Notes: a model not told the origin generated them from the sequence alone. Positions 1-8,211 are shown, counted from the first letter of the stretch. The stretch: DNA of 64,000 bases from Sinorhizobium sojae CCBAU 05684 (GCF_002288525.1 NZ_CP023067.1:1984001-2048000), one strand, 5' to 3'. A program made the numbers and translations.

Positions 1-6
1 GAGGAG

Positions 7-282
7 TCACTTCGTCGTCACGCCAAGGTGGGGCGCACCACCCTCATTCGACCAGCACGAACAGGGCACCCCCGCGGGACCGGTGCCATACGAGCACACC
101 ACCTTGGGCGTCGTGCACTGCCTGGGCCCTTCCGAAGAACTCATTTGCGAAGTGGTCGTACCGGATTTGGCGGAGACGAGCGCGGTCTCCGCGGGTGCAA
201 CCGTTTCGCTGCAAGACGATGCAAGCAACTGAAGTACAATAATAAGTGAGACACGGACAAAGTTTTTCATGTTCATCGGCAT
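7..282 (-). CDS. small predicted lipoprotein, unknown function
   Basis: A secreted protein of about 91 residues that I do not recognise. The start at 282 has GAGG six bases upstream; in-frame ATGs at 276 and 270 are alternatives. The N-terminal hydrophobic stretch (VSLIIVLQLLASSC) ends in a cysteine and looks like a lipoprotein signal, although the -3 residue is Ala rather than the usual Leu. The mature part is polar with four more cysteines in its C-terminal half (CTTPKVVC and PCSCW). It is co-directional with the portal gene, but nothing links it to virion function. It may be host DNA at the edge of the phage remnant or cargo. Confidence 0.6.
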   Translation of the reverse strand: MPMNMKNFVRVSLIIVLQLLASSCSETVAPAETALVSAKSGTTTSQMSSSEGPRQCTTPKVVCSYGTGPAGVPCSCWSNEGGAPHLGVTTK

Positions 283-426
283 ATGTCGCCTCGGGCGAGC
301 ATTCAAGAGTTTCTAGTATTACTGGGTTGCACCACAGCAAGGAAAGACCCCTGCTGCTCGGACTCATACGCCTGCATTTAAGTGTGCCTATCGGCGCGGG
401 AGCGCCGTGGAACGAGGTATCGAAGT

Positions 427-2535
427 TCACCCCGGCACCCCTCCTACCTGCGCCGCCGTCAGCGGCTCGCCGCCCATCATTTCCGCAGCATTCTGCTCTC
501 GCTTCAGGTCCAGCTCCGCGTCGATCTGGTAGCGCTTCAGCGCGCCCTTCTGCTGGATTTCGGCAAGCTTCAGTTCGCGGTCTATCTCCAGTTTCCGCCG
601 CTCGTTTTCCGCCAAAAGCCGCGCCTTTTCGGCCTCCGCCTGCGACCGCATCTGAAGCTTCTGCATCTCCGGGTTCGGCTGCTCGGCCGCGGCCTGCATG
701 CGCCGGTGGATCTCCTCCGGCGTCGGCTTGGTGAAGTAGAGCTCGGGTGATTTCAGCCCCGCCGCCTCCACCGATTTGGCAATGCCGTTATAGAGGTTGT
801 CTGGCGAGACATAGGGGTTGTCCGGCCCCAGCGTCGCCAGGAGCTTCTCCTGCAATTGCTGGATCATCTGGATCATCATCATGTCGCGCTCGCGCGTGCC
901 GGCGCCAAGGCCGGTGTTCACCGTCGCGTCCATCTCCGCGTTCCAGTGGCGCGGATCGAAGCTCACCCATTGCCCGCGCAGCCGCACGGCGCGCGGCCGG
1001 TCCTGGTGCTTGATCACGAGGCGCAAGAGGCCCTTGAACACGCGCCTCAAGCCATGCGCAAAGGTGCGCACCATCAGCTCCGTCTGGCCGATCCCCGCCT
1101 GCTCGATCAGCGCCGTTGCCCGCGCCGTCATGTTCATAAGCGCGTCCGGTGCAAGCCCGCTCGAGGCGTCGGAAATTCCCGTGCGGTCCGTCGCCTCCTG
1201 GTCGAGATAGGAGAGCATCGCAAAGGATTCCTTGGCGACGAAGGGCACCATCGTATAGCCCACCGCCGCCCGCGCATCGATCCCCTGGCTCACCCGGATC
1301 GGCTGGCCGAATTTTGGGTTGAGCACGGCTTCCGGATTGGCGATCGCCCCTTCCTGCACGATCGGCTGCTGGTTGTTCTGCCAGTAGAGATTGTCCAGCG
1401 TCTGGCGCATCAGCACGGTTTTCACCCGCTGGATTTCCGCCAGGTCGTCGGTCACCGAGCCGCCCTCGCGCTGGTGCGGCCGCCGCTCGATGATGAGGTC
1501 GGCAAAGGGCACCTCGTCCCATTCCTCGTTCGAAAGCAGGTTCTCCTCGCTTGTGCCACCGGCAAAGACCAGCCGGCGCAGCTCCGCGATCCCGTCGTCG
1601 TCGGCGTCGATCGTCACATAGAGCTCGTAATAGTCCACCTCCTCCAGCGCCTTCGGCATCTCGTCCCGCGCCGCGAAGGCGTCGCGCCGGCGGGCGAAGT
1701 CCTCGTCGTCGCGGCCGCGGTCCCCGGTCGAGGCCGGCAGCCGCTCGATCACGTCGCGGTCGTAGCCCATGGCGATCAGGTCGGAGCGGCGCATGCGCAT
1801 CGCAATGCCGGTGATCGGGCTGTCCTCGATCGAGATTGCATCCGGATGGATGAGAAATTCTTCGAGCGGCACCGCCGCCAGCCGCGGCGTGCCGCGCTCG
1901 GCGCGGCGGCGGATCTTCACGCTGTAGCTCGGCTGCTCCACCGGAGCGGCATGAGGAAAAGTGTGAAGCGGTATTCCGCCCGCCCGCTCGAAAGCATGTG
2001 ACTCCGGCGTCCCGATCCTTTCGATCGTCTGCGATTGTTCCAGCACCTCGACATCGTCGTCGCCGACGAGCTGCACCAGCGCCGCCTCGTCGAGGCCCGT
2101 ATGGGTCGAAACGGAAACCGTCTGCTTCTTCTCGTACCACCAGCGGATCACGCCGTTGCGGAGCTTCAGCGCGTCATGCGCCGCATCCTGCACGGCGTCG
2201 TAGCCGTTGCTCTCCGGAAACACGACATAATTGATGTAGTCGGTCGCCTGCTCCGCCGCCGCCTCGTCCCCCTCGCCGACGGGCTGGTATTCCACCACCT
2301 TGTCGTTGCCGAGAATGGTGCGGATCAGCGAAGGCAGCACCTTCTTGATCGCCGCGCGCACGTCGCGCGAAACCACCTTCGAGCGGTTGGCGTCCGCCGG
2401 CACATCCCGCATCGTGCCGTCATAATATTCCATCGCCTTGATGCGGTCGGTCGCGAGCTCGTCGCGATAGCCTTCGCAGTCCTTCACCAGCTGGCTGACA
2501 AGGGCGCACAGGCGTTCATCGGTCATTGCGGCCAT
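427..2535 (-). CDS. phage portal protein, P22-like
   Basis: A 702-residue portal protein, which would form the dodecameric ring at the capsid vertex through which DNA is packaged. Length and the N-terminal half match P22-type podophage portals (about 725 residues), including YYDGTMRDVPA and the following segment on fixing positions, ILGNDKVVEY. Residues about 600-690 are rich in E, K, R, L and Q and should form the C-terminal coiled-coil barrel. The start at 2535 has GAAAGG seven bases upstream and overlaps the terL stop by one base, so the two are translationally coupled. The frame is intact. Family assignment is from sequence character only; no capsid or scaffold gene follows within the window. 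Confidence 0.85.
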   Translation of the reverse strand: MAAMTDERLCALVSQLVKDCEGYRDELATDRIKAMEYYDGTMRDVPADANRSKVVSRDVRAAIKKVLPSLIRTILGNDKVVEYQPVGEGDEAAAEQATDYINYVVFPESNGYDAVQDAAHDALKLRNGVIRWWYEKKQTVSVSTHTGLDEAALVQLVGDDDVEVLEQSQTIERIGTPESHAFERAGGIPLHTFPHAAPVEQPSYSVKIRRRAERGTPRLAAVPLEEFLIHPDAISIEDSPITGIAMRMRRSDLIAMGYDRDVIERLPASTGDRGRDDEDFARRRDAFAARDEMPKALEEVDYYELYVTIDADDDGIAELRRLVFAGGTSEENLLSNEEWDEVPFADLIIERRPHQREGGSVTDDLAEIQRVKTVLMRQTLDNLYWQNNQQPIVQEGAIANPEAVLNPKFGQPIRVSQGIDARAAVGYTMVPFVAKESFAMLSYLDQEATDRTGISDASSGLAPDALMNMTARATALIEQAGIGQTELMVRTFAHGLRRVFKGLLRLVIKHQDRPRAVRLRGQWVSFDPRHWNAEMDATVNTGLGAGTRERDMMMIQMIQQLQEKLLATLGPDNPYVSPDNLYNGIAKSVEAAGLKSPELYFTKPTPEEIHRRMQAAAEQPNPEMQKLQMRSQAEAEKARLLAENERRKLEIDRELKLAEIQQKGALKRYQIDAELDLKREQNAAEMMGGEPLTAAQVGGVPG

Positions 2536-3971
2536 CAGAGAACCTTTCGGGCAGTGAAATTCCAGTTTGCGTTGCCGTTATTCGCCCGCGCATAGCGCTT
2601 CATCATCAGCGCGTAGCGCGAGGCAGAGATCAGGTCGTCCCGTTCCTTGACGATCCGGCCGTCCTTGCGGTGATAGAGGCGGAATTCCTCGAACCATTCC
2701 GTACAGGTGGAAAACACCTTCCAGCGTCCGGTCTGCATCCGGGTCAGCATGTCGGAGAGCCCCGCCTCCACGCCGTTGGTGCCGTCGTCGAAGGTCGCGC
2801 GCTCGGGCAGAAGCATCAGCCCCTGCGCGCGGTATTGCGCCGCAAGCTGGTTGCCGCTGCCCTTGTCGTGCTGCAGGCCGTCATGCGGCCAGGCGAAGGC
2901 AAGCCAGCCGCCCCAGGGCCGCAAGGCGGCCGCATGGATGATCGGCGTCGCCTCCCGCTCGCGATAGATCCTGGTCACGTAGAAGACGTCCGCGTCCCGG
3001 TCCCAGGCGCAACCCGCGGCGGCAAAGGGGTGGTCCCAGCCAAAGTCCAGGCCGCCGATCTGTACCCAGTGTTTCGGGATGTCGAACGGCTCCACGCGGA
3101 TGCTCTCCTCCGTCACCGGGAAGATCCGGCCCGAGCCGAGCGACGGAACGCCTTTCGTTCGCGCCTCCCGCTCATGCGCCGGATAGCTGGCGATGATCCG
3201 CTGCCGCTCCTGCGGCGTATAATGCTCCGCATCCTCGATCGTCATGGTGATGATCTCGCGATCCGGCGATTTTTCCATGAGGTAGCGCGCCACCACGGCG
3301 CTCAAGCCTTTAAGCGGCGTGAAGGTCACGGCGATCGAGCCGCCCGTCGCATTGGTTCGGGTGATGCCCTCGAAATAGACGTCCTCCGGCGGTTCCTCGT
3401 CGAACCAGACGTAATCCACCGTGTTCGCCTGCCACTTGCCGCGCCCCTGCTCGTAGGCCTTGAAGAGCAGCGTCGAGGTGCCGCCCGTTTCGTGCCGCAC
3501 GGTCACGCTGTCGAGCGCGCCGGAGGCGCCGGAGCGCCGCGTCGTCGCGACGATCGTCGCCTTGGGAATGAAGCCGGTTCCCCACTCCTCCTCGCTGAGC
3601 GGCGGTCCGACCAGAAGCCGCTGCACGCCGTCGCGAGTCAGCTCGTGGGATTCCGAGCCCGCCAGCATCACAATCGGCTTGTCGAAGCGCCTGCCCTTCC
3701 ACCAGTCCGGATAGCGCCCGGTCAGGTGCATGGCCGCTTCGGCGGCACCGGCAAGCGTCTTGCCGAGCTGGTTGCCGGCCATGAACAGCCGCTCGCGGTA
3801 GTCCGCGCCGGCCGCATGGAAGTCGTGCTGCTTGTTGTAGGGCCTGTAGGCGGCAAGCAGGTTGGTCCGCCGCCGCCGGTCGAGCTCCGCCATCAGCGCG
3901 GCCTGCTCCTTGAGCATGGCGGAAAGCTCCGGCGCGATCGCGCCGCCATCCGCCTCCCTTTGCTTTGCCAT
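2535..3971 (-). CDS. phage terminase large subunit
   Basis: A 478-residue DNA-packaging motor: ATPase plus headful nuclease. A Walker A-like motif AGNQLGKT lies at residues 65-72, Walker B with catalytic acid VDYVWFDEE at 185-193, and the first acidic motif of the RNase H-like nuclease, GLDFGW, at 307-312. The length fits complete large terminases. ATG at 3971 has GAGG about eight bases upstream. The gene runs directly into the portal gene, the classical terL-portal order. The small-subunit candidate is not adjacent: it lies 1.8 kb upstream, beyond four plus-strand genes of non-phage type. All key motifs are present, so the protein could still be active. Confidence 0.93.
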   Translation of the reverse strand: MAKQREADGGAIAPELSAMLKEQAALMAELDRRRRTNLLAAYRPYNKQHDFHAAGADYRERLFMAGNQLGKTLAGAAEAAMHLTGRYPDWWKGRRFDKPIVMLAGSESHELTRDGVQRLLVGPPLSEEEWGTGFIPKATIVATTRRSGASGALDSVTVRHETGGTSTLLFKAYEQGRGKWQANTVDYVWFDEEPPEDVYFEGITRTNATGGSIAVTFTPLKGLSAVVARYLMEKSPDREIITMTIEDAEHYTPQERQRIIASYPAHEREARTKGVPSLGSGRIFPVTEESIRVEPFDIPKHWVQIGGLDFGWDHPFAAAGCAWDRDADVFYVTRIYREREATPIIHAAALRPWGGWLAFAWPHDGLQHDKGSGNQLAAQYRAQGLMLLPERATFDDGTNGVEAGLSDMLTRMQTGRWKVFSTCTEWFEEFRLYHRKDGRIVKERDDLISASRYALMMKRYARANNGNANWNFTARKVL

Positions 3972-3995
3972 CCGCCGTCCTCGTCTTCATTGGCA

Positions 3996-4037
3996 AGTCC
4001 CGGTCAGCCAGTCCCGGTCAGCGAGTCCGGATCAGCC
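3996..4037. repeat. tandem repeat, three copies of 14 bp
   Basis: Three adjacent 14-bp units, AGTCCCGGTCAGCC, AGTCCCGGTCAGCG and AGTCCGGATCAGCC, lie just upstream of the terminase start. The first two differ at one base. Spacing and position upstream of terL would allow a regulatory or packaging-related site, but simple slippage is equally possible. Confidence 0.75.
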
Positions 4038-4104
4038 AGCCCCGCCGGCGCCCGACAGGAACATCGCGCTCGCAGGGCCGTTAATTCAGGTGGGAGGTGG
4101 CGCC

Positions 4105-4311
4105 ATGCCGAAGCTGATAGGGTTCATGATCACGCACATCGCCGTCGGCTTCCTGATCGGAAGCCTCGCCGCCATCGCGCTCGTCCTTTTGCATCCCGCC
4201 GACGGGGAAGGCCTTCAGCCGCTCGCGCTCTGGCTCAGGATCTTCGCGCTCGGAGCCCCCTTCGCCCTCGGCAGCCTCGCGACGGCATTGATGCTGGATG
4301 CGGAATCCTGA
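4105..4311 (+). CDS. small two-helix membrane protein
   Basis: A 68-residue protein with two hydrophobic segments, about residues 5-27 and 42-63, and a short cytoplasmic-type tail. ATG at 4105 is preceded by GGGAGGTGG, a strong ribosome binding site, so a longer in-frame reading beginning at 3862, antisense to terL, is not the real start. The gene points against the packaging genes and begins about 130 bases upstream of terL. I do not recognise a family. It is the first of four plus-strand genes between terL and the terminase-small candidate. Confidence 0.65.
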   Translation: MPKLIGFMITHIAVGFLIGSLAAIALVLLHPADGEGLQPLALWLRIFALGAPFALGSLATALMLDAES

Positions 4312-4422
4312 CGCGCGTCGCTGCCCGTCGCCCTCAGCGCCTGACCGACAAAACTGCAAGCGCCTTGCCTTGCACCTTCGGCGGGGAAGACCGATTGTGA
4401 TTGCTCAGCAAGGAGCCGCATC

Positions 4423-4764
4423 ATGATCGAAGGTCATTGCCATTGCAGGGCGGTCCACATCACCGTCCCCGTCCGGCCGGAAACGCTCGGCGACTGCAAT
4501 TGCTCGCTCTGCAGCCGGCTGGGCGCGCTCTGGGGCTATTATCCCGCCGAGGAGGTCACCGTCAGCGATCCGCAGAACAGGCTCGTCGGCTATGTCCAGG
4601 GTGACAGGACGCTCACCATGCATCATTGCAGCACTTGCGGCTGCACGACCCATTGGTCGCCGATCGGGCGCTCGTCCTCGCGCATGGGCGTGAACATGCG
4701 CATGTTCGATCGTTCCGTCTGGGAGGACATCCCCCACCGGCTGATCGATGGCGCCGGCTGGTGA
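4423..4764 (+). CDS. GFA-family zinc protein (glutathione-dependent formaldehyde-activating enzyme-like)
   Basis: A 113-residue member of the GFA/CENP-V fold, in which cysteines bind zinc; characterised members promote the addition of glutathione to formaldehyde. The usual signatures are visible: HCHCRAV near the N-terminus, CNCSLCSR at about 25-32 and HHCSTCGC at about 66-73. ATG at 4423 follows AAGGAG. Substrates of most members are unknown, so the enzymatic role is only a family inference. It lies between two small membrane protein genes inside the phage-flanked segment. Confidence 0.88.
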   Translation: MIEGHCHCRAVHITVPVRPETLGDCNCSLCSRLGALWGYYPAEEVTVSDPQNRLVGYVQGDRTLTMHHCSTCGCTTHWSPIGRSSSRMGVNMRMFDRSVWEDIPHRLIDGAGW

Positions 4765-4900
4765 GCGATCGCACTCGAAAACGCCGTCTTTTCGTGTACC
4801 GGCGGTAACAGCCGGCGCAGCCGAAAGGGTCTTCTATCAGCACGTTCTCAAAGACTTGGGAGCATGGTAGATTTTCCGCGAAACGGTGGGAGGAAAAAAC

Positions 4901-5302
4901 ATGCCGCGTATTGCAAATCTCTATTTCAGGACAGCCATTGTCTTTCTCGTGCTCGGTATCTCGATCGGGCTGCATATGTCGATTTCGGGAAACCACGCCG
5001 TCACCGGGGCCCACGCACACGCCAACCTGCTCGGCTGGGTGACGATGGCGATCTTCGGCGGCTATCACGCGCTCAATCCGCAGAAGGCGGCACGCCGCCT
5101 GGCAGCGATCCAATATGCCGTCTATACCTTCGGCGTCGCCGTTCTCGTTCCGTCGCTTTATCTCATGCTGTCGGGAAACGCGGCCATGGAGCCGGTCGTC
5201 GCCATAGCCTCGCTCATCGCCTTTGCCGGCGTCCTCCTGTTCGCCGTCATCATCTTCTCACGCGAAGAGCCCGCCACGGCGGCGGTTTCGCCGGCGCATT
5301 GA
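4901..5302 (+). CDS. four-helix membrane protein resembling a heme-copper oxidase subunit I fragment
   Basis: A 133-residue protein with about four transmembrane segments. The region GLHMSISGNH ... HAHANLLGW resembles the histidine-bearing core of subunit I-type proteins found as short stand-alone proteins in proteobacteria. ATG at 4901 follows GGGAGGA, which fits better than the in-frame GTG at 4886. Whether it binds heme or metal cannot be shown here; conserved His residues in and beside the membrane make cofactor binding plausible. Its neighbours are a GFA gene and another small membrane protein. Confidence 0.7.
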   Translation: MPRIANLYFRTAIVFLVLGISIGLHMSISGNHAVTGAHAHANLLGWVTMAIFGGYHALNPQKAARRLAAIQYAVYTFGVAVLVPSLYLMLSGNAAMEPVVAIASLIAFAGVLLFAVIIFSREEPATAAVSPAH

Positions 5303-5382
5303 TTGGCCCCGCGTTCTCGGCACAACGCTGAGAGCGCGGCGACCAACCCCGTCTGCTGCACGTAAAAGCAGGGTTCGATAAG

Positions 5383-5745
5383 ATGGGTAAACTTTGGCAG
5401 CGGATCACGTACTACCGTCATCGCAGCGAGCTGTGGGCAATCGGTCTGGCGAAGCAGGTGCCCTGTTTGGCTGCGCTTCCGATCGCAATGGTACTGTGCT
5501 TCTGGTGGGTCATTGCTCCACTACCTGTTCTTCTCCCGTTTATCCTGCTGCTACAGGCCCTCGGCCCCCTTGGCGGAACAGTCTTAGGACTCGTGGCTCT
5601 TATGGTGCTGTTGCTCGCCGCGCCATGGTTCTTTGGTTGGTACGGAATTGCCGTCGGTCTGACGTTTGGCCGATTCACGGCCGCGGGAGCCAAGGAGAAA
5701 GCCTTGGTGGAATCAATTCATGCCTATCGGTCGAGGGCCATTTGA
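5383..5745 (+). CDS. hypothetical integral membrane protein
   Basis: A 120-residue protein with two or three long hydrophobic segments (about residues 25-50, 50-75 and 78-98) and a basic N-terminus. ATG at 5383 has a weak AGGG nine bases upstream. The base composition here is more AT-rich than in the neighbours, which may indicate a different origin. It converges with the terminase-small candidate at 5775. I do not recognise a family. Confidence 0.6.
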   Translation: MGKLWQRITYYRHRSELWAIGLAKQVPCLAALPIAMVLCFWWVIAPLPVLLPFILLLQALGPLGGTVLGLVALMVLLLAAPWFFGWYGIAVGLTFGRFTAAGAKEKALVESIHAYRSRAI

Positions 5746-5774
5746 CCCTTAGCTATCCGCCTTCCTGCCCCGGT

Positions 5775-6182
5775 TTATGGAACACCTCGGGCCGGCCCCT
5801 TTGCGGAGCGGCCAGACCGCCCCCGCCGTACCGTACCGCGAGCGCCGATTTTCTTTGCATCGAGCAATGGCCGCACCGCCATGTCCAGCAAGCGGATCCG
5901 CTCGATCAACTGTTCATCCGAAAGATCCTCCATCCCGCCTGCGGCGGCACCGAGGTCCTTCGGCAGGATGGAGGCGACAAGCTTCAGATAACTCTCCGGC
6001 TTCTCCTCTCGAATACGCGCGACCACGGCCGCGCCATGCGCCTCGAAATCCGCCTGAACCGCATCCGCGAAGGCGCCGCCGAGCCGGCCACGCCCCCTCG
6101 CCCGCTTCGCGGCGATCCCGGCCGCCCCCGGCGCCTCCTCCGGCGGGCCCGCCGCACAGTCCAGGCTTTCCACGTCCGGCAT
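5775..6182 (-). CDS. phage terminase small subunit-like protein
   Basis: A 135-residue protein. The central segment AFADAVQADFEAHGAAV followed by EEKPESYLKLVASILPK is of a type I associate with proteins encoded next to terminase genes in rhizobial prophages, hence the terminase-small proposal. ATG at 6182 has AAGGAG seven bases upstream, a better start than GTG at 6203. The C-terminus is basic and low in complexity. A small subunit would recognise pac DNA and hand it to TerL at 2535-3971. The 1.8-kb gap to terL is odd. The function is inferred from context and composition, not from a catalytic motif. Confidence 0.6.
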   Translation of the reverse strand: MPDVESLDCAAGPPEEAPGAAGIAAKRARGRGRLGGAFADAVQADFEAHGAAVVARIREEKPESYLKLVASILPKDLGAAAGGMEDLSDEQLIERIRLLDMAVRPLLDAKKIGARGTVRRGRSGRSAKGPARGVP

Positions 6183-6387
6183 CGGAATGCTCCTTTGTTT
6201 CACAGAGAGTTCCCCCGTGCGGACGGCCGGCGATGCCGCTTGCTCGCGAGCCGCGCCTTCGCAAGGGCGCCTGCTTCAGCGAAGGCGCATCGCCGGCCGC
6301 ATACGGCACCGCAGCATCTGACGTGAGACGCGCCGGACCGCCGTAGGCTCTGATTTCGAGAATGTCGGAAAAAGCTGCTGTCAAACC

Positions 6388-6435
6388 CTACAGCGCCGCG
6401 CGTCTCCAGAGGCGCAGTTTGCTGTAGCACTTTGA
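6388..6435. repeat. dispersed palindromic repeat (CTACAGCGCCGCGCGTC type)
   Basis: An imperfect hairpin beginning CTACAGCGCCGCGCGTC and ending GCTGTAGCACTTTGA. It belongs to the intergenic repeat family also seen at 7922, 9050, 18780, 19957, 25626, 42010, 42626, 43940, 50861 and 55219. Confidence 0.8.
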
Positions 6436-6516
6436 TTTACAGTAAATCGCCCAGCCATCGCGACGATGTTTCCCCTGGGGAGGATGATTGTCTGGGCCTG
6501 AGTGAGGATACAATTC

Positions 6517-6620
6517 CTATCCTTGATTTATGGAATAACCGAGCCGCGCCTTTGGTGCAAGCGTCACGTGAGATGGGAGCAAGCGATTTTCCGTTTAGCC
6601 ACAGAATTGTGCGCGCGACC
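6517..6620 (-). pseudogene. decayed copy of the 3' end of the phage gene at 9153-9773
   Basis: Read on the minus strand, this stretch aligns with the last ~105 bases of the gene at 9153-9773. Both share CACAATT(G)CTGTGGCTAAA, then diverged spacer, then TTATTCC-TAAATCAAG-ATAG-type endings, giving YSFNQE-stop in the intact gene and YSINQG-stop here. Single-base deletions after CACAATT and after GGCTAAA break the frame. The last 40 bases (6500-6539 against 9136-9175) are about 80 percent identical. This is a partial, frameshifted duplicate with no functional product expected. Confidence 0.6.
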
Positions 6621-6639
6621 CAAGCCTGCAACCTGGGCA

Positions 6640-6990
6640 ACTGCTATACAACTGTACATTATAAATTGCTTGCGCAATGACGCGGCACTTGCTTCAATCA
6701 CATTGCCGATGTGAAAGCGCGGCATAAGTTCGACGGAACAATACCTCGCGCGAGATATGCGAAGGGAAGACGCCATCGGACGAATTGATGATGTTCGACT
6801 GCCGTTCGCCCGCGAGCGGCGGTGTTATAATTGAACTCCTGGCGGCCAGCAGAAAAGCTGGCGGCCTATTTGAACAGATTGTCAAAGGCGCTGCAGGCTG
6901 CAGCAAATTTTTAGAACTAAACCATAAAGCCCGCTCCGGCAGCGTGCCGGGAACCAGAAACTGCCCTCACGCATTGCCTTCGCGGGAAAA
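6640..6990. other. gene-free stretch
   Basis: I see no convincing coding region here. Short open frames lack ribosome sites or recognisable sequence. A hairpin-forming segment (CTGGCGGCCAGC and nearby GCTGGCGGCC) lies around 6840-6870. The right end presumably carries the promoter of the gene at 7002. Confidence 0.4.
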
Positions 6991-7001
6991 GGAGTTTCGC
7001 C

Positions 7002-7196
7002 ATGACCAGCCCCTGGATCTTTATCGCCTTCGGGTTCCTTGCCGGCGCCACCTTGTTTCTGACGGCCGCCTGGCAGCGAATGCCGCCCGCAGAGCAGGTG
7101 ACCGTTAAGCTCGAGAAGACCGGCCGCCTGCAGGGCCCGGCCATTCATGCGTCGTTCCTCATGGAGCGTTTCGGACCCGACCGTTCGGTCGAATAA
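7002..7196 (+). CDS. small single-helix membrane protein
   Basis: A 64-residue protein with one N-terminal transmembrane helix (WIFIAFGFLAGATLFLTAAW) and a charged C-terminal half. ATG at 7002 is preceded by AAAGGAG, a strong site. Function unknown. It is followed after about 100 bases by another very small gene on the same strand and may be co-transcribed with it. Confidence 0.65.
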   Translation: MTSPWIFIAFGFLAGATLFLTAAWQRMPPAEQVTVKLEKTGRLQGPAIHASFLMERFGPDRSVE

Positions 7197-7302
7197 CCAC
7201 CCCGCAAGGGCACCATCTCGACCGCTCTTGCCTTTTGTCGGCAGTTGCGCAAGTTAATCGCGCCGAATCGTCGTCCGGCGCGATTTATCCAAGGAGCCCG
7301 CT

Positions 7303-7482
7303 TTGAGTGCCGACAACAAGCCCGACGCCACCATCAAGGTTGAAAAGCGATTGAACGGGCGCTGGGCCTTCGTGCTCACCTATCGCGGCGTCACCTACCC
7401 CGCCCAGGGGCAATTCGGCAGCCAGGTCGAGGCGCAGGCCGCCGCACATGCCGCCAGGAAGCTCCTACAGAAAAACGGCTGA
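7303..7482 (+). CDS. 59-residue hypothetical protein with TTG start
   Basis: A small gene missed by ordinary length cut-offs. TTG at 7303 has AAGGAG eight bases upstream, and the frame runs 59 codons to TGA at 7480. The product is soluble and mixed in charge, containing IKVEKRLNGRWAFVLTYRG and a C-terminal Ala-rich helix (EAQAAAHAARKLLQK). The alternation of a short beta-rich half and a helix suggests a compact alpha/beta fold. I know no family for it. Codon choice is typical of the neighbourhood, which supports real coding. Confidence 0.65.
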   Translation: MSADNKPDATIKVEKRLNGRWAFVLTYRGVTYPAQGQFGSQVEAQAAAHAARKLLQKNG

Positions 7483-7524
7483 TCCGCCGCCTATTGCATG
7501 GATCCGACCTCGACCCCGCCGGGA

Positions 7525-7905
7525 TCAGTCATAGGGCGAGTTGCAGGGACGGCGCGGGCCCTCGAAGGGTTGGAATGTGTTGTCGTAGGCCCGGTAGGAA
7601 ATGTAGCGCTCGCGGCACCAGCGCAAATGCGCCTTGGCCAGGTCCTCGATCCTGCGCCGCGGCCCGGGCAAGGGACCGCCGACCGTGGCGCCCGGACCGA
7701 TGCTGATATCGGGGGCCATGCCGCGATAGCGTGAGCCATAATTCGGATAACGCTGCTGCAGGAAATCACGGTACTGCCGCTCGATGAACAGCTCGTGACG
7801 GTTGTCGATGATGCCGGGATCCCTGACGTTGTCCCGCGCCCGCGACGGGCCGATCCCCGTCCCTGCGATTGCCAATGCCAGCGCGATGATTGCCGGTGTC
7901 CTCAC
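7525..7905 (-). CDS. BA14K-family secreted protein
   Basis: A 126-residue exported protein with the BA14K C-terminal signature [18 protein letters not shown] followed by QPFEGPRRPC. The family is named after a 14-kDa immunoreactive Brucella protein and its molecular role is unclear. GTG at 7905 is chosen because AAGGAAGG lies seven bases upstream; the longer frame to 7941 would start inside a dispersed repeat. The N-terminus IIALALAIAGTGIGPSRA is a signal peptide. A paralog lies 470 bases away (8379-8876) and a third at 41422-41961. Confidence 0.85.
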   Translation of the reverse strand: MRTPAIIALALAIAGTGIGPSRARDNVRDPGIIDNRHELFIERQYRDFLQQRYPNYGSRYRGMAPDISIGPGATVGGPLPGPRRRIEDLAKAHLRWCRERYISYRAYDNTFQPFEGPRRPCNSPYD

Positions 7906-7921
7906 GAGACCCGCCTTCCTT

Positions 7922-8026
7922 CTACAGCGCCGCGCGTCCAATCAGACGCGCAAAGGTCGCTGTAGCACTTTGAATCGCTGCATGTCTTGGTCCTTTAATC
8001 GAGGTCGATTAAAGGAGACATGCAGT
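7922..8026. repeat. dispersed mosaic repeat with second hairpin
   Basis: A full-length copy of the CTACAGCGCCGCGCG element (stem GACGCGCAAAGGTCGCTGTAG), followed by CACTTTGAATC-GCTGCATGTC and a second inverted repeat, TCCTTTAATCGA/TCGATTAAAGGA, ending GACATGCAG. The copy at 50861-50959 has the same two-hairpin structure in reverse orientation. Confidence 0.85.
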
Positions 8027-8118
8027 AGAGCGAAACCTATCACAACCACCGGGACCGCCGAAAGCCGACCCGCCACGTGGTGTCCGCCAACAGGCCGGCC
8101 GAATCCCGCCTTCCGCCC

Positions 8119-8211
8119 GAGAATCGTACCCGGTTTTTCGGAAAACTCGATGCGCAGGTCCAAAGAGATACAGCGACCTCTGCGCGTCTGAAAAGACCCG
8201 CGGCGCTATAA
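8119..8211. repeat. dispersed mosaic repeat, reverse orientation
   Basis: Contains GGTTTTTCGGAAAACTCGATGCGCAG and then ACAGCGACCTCTGCGCGTCTG and its partner arm. The same order of blocks is seen at 25626-25717 and 43940-44032. The left hairpin is decayed in this copy. Confidence 0.75.

Noticed and set aside
856-2001. Long plus-strand open frame of 381 codons opposite the portal gene
   Set aside because: It is a mirror of the portal gene caused by high GC at third positions; no ribosome site or family signature. Similar mirrors at 2526-4400, 17571-18677, 24437-25600, 26229-26969, 35485-36675, 43217-44659, 47873-49243 and 53003-55015 were rejected for the same reason.
6432-6680. 82-codon plus-strand frame
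   Set aside because: It is antisense to the decayed copy of the phage gene and starts inside a dispersed repeat.
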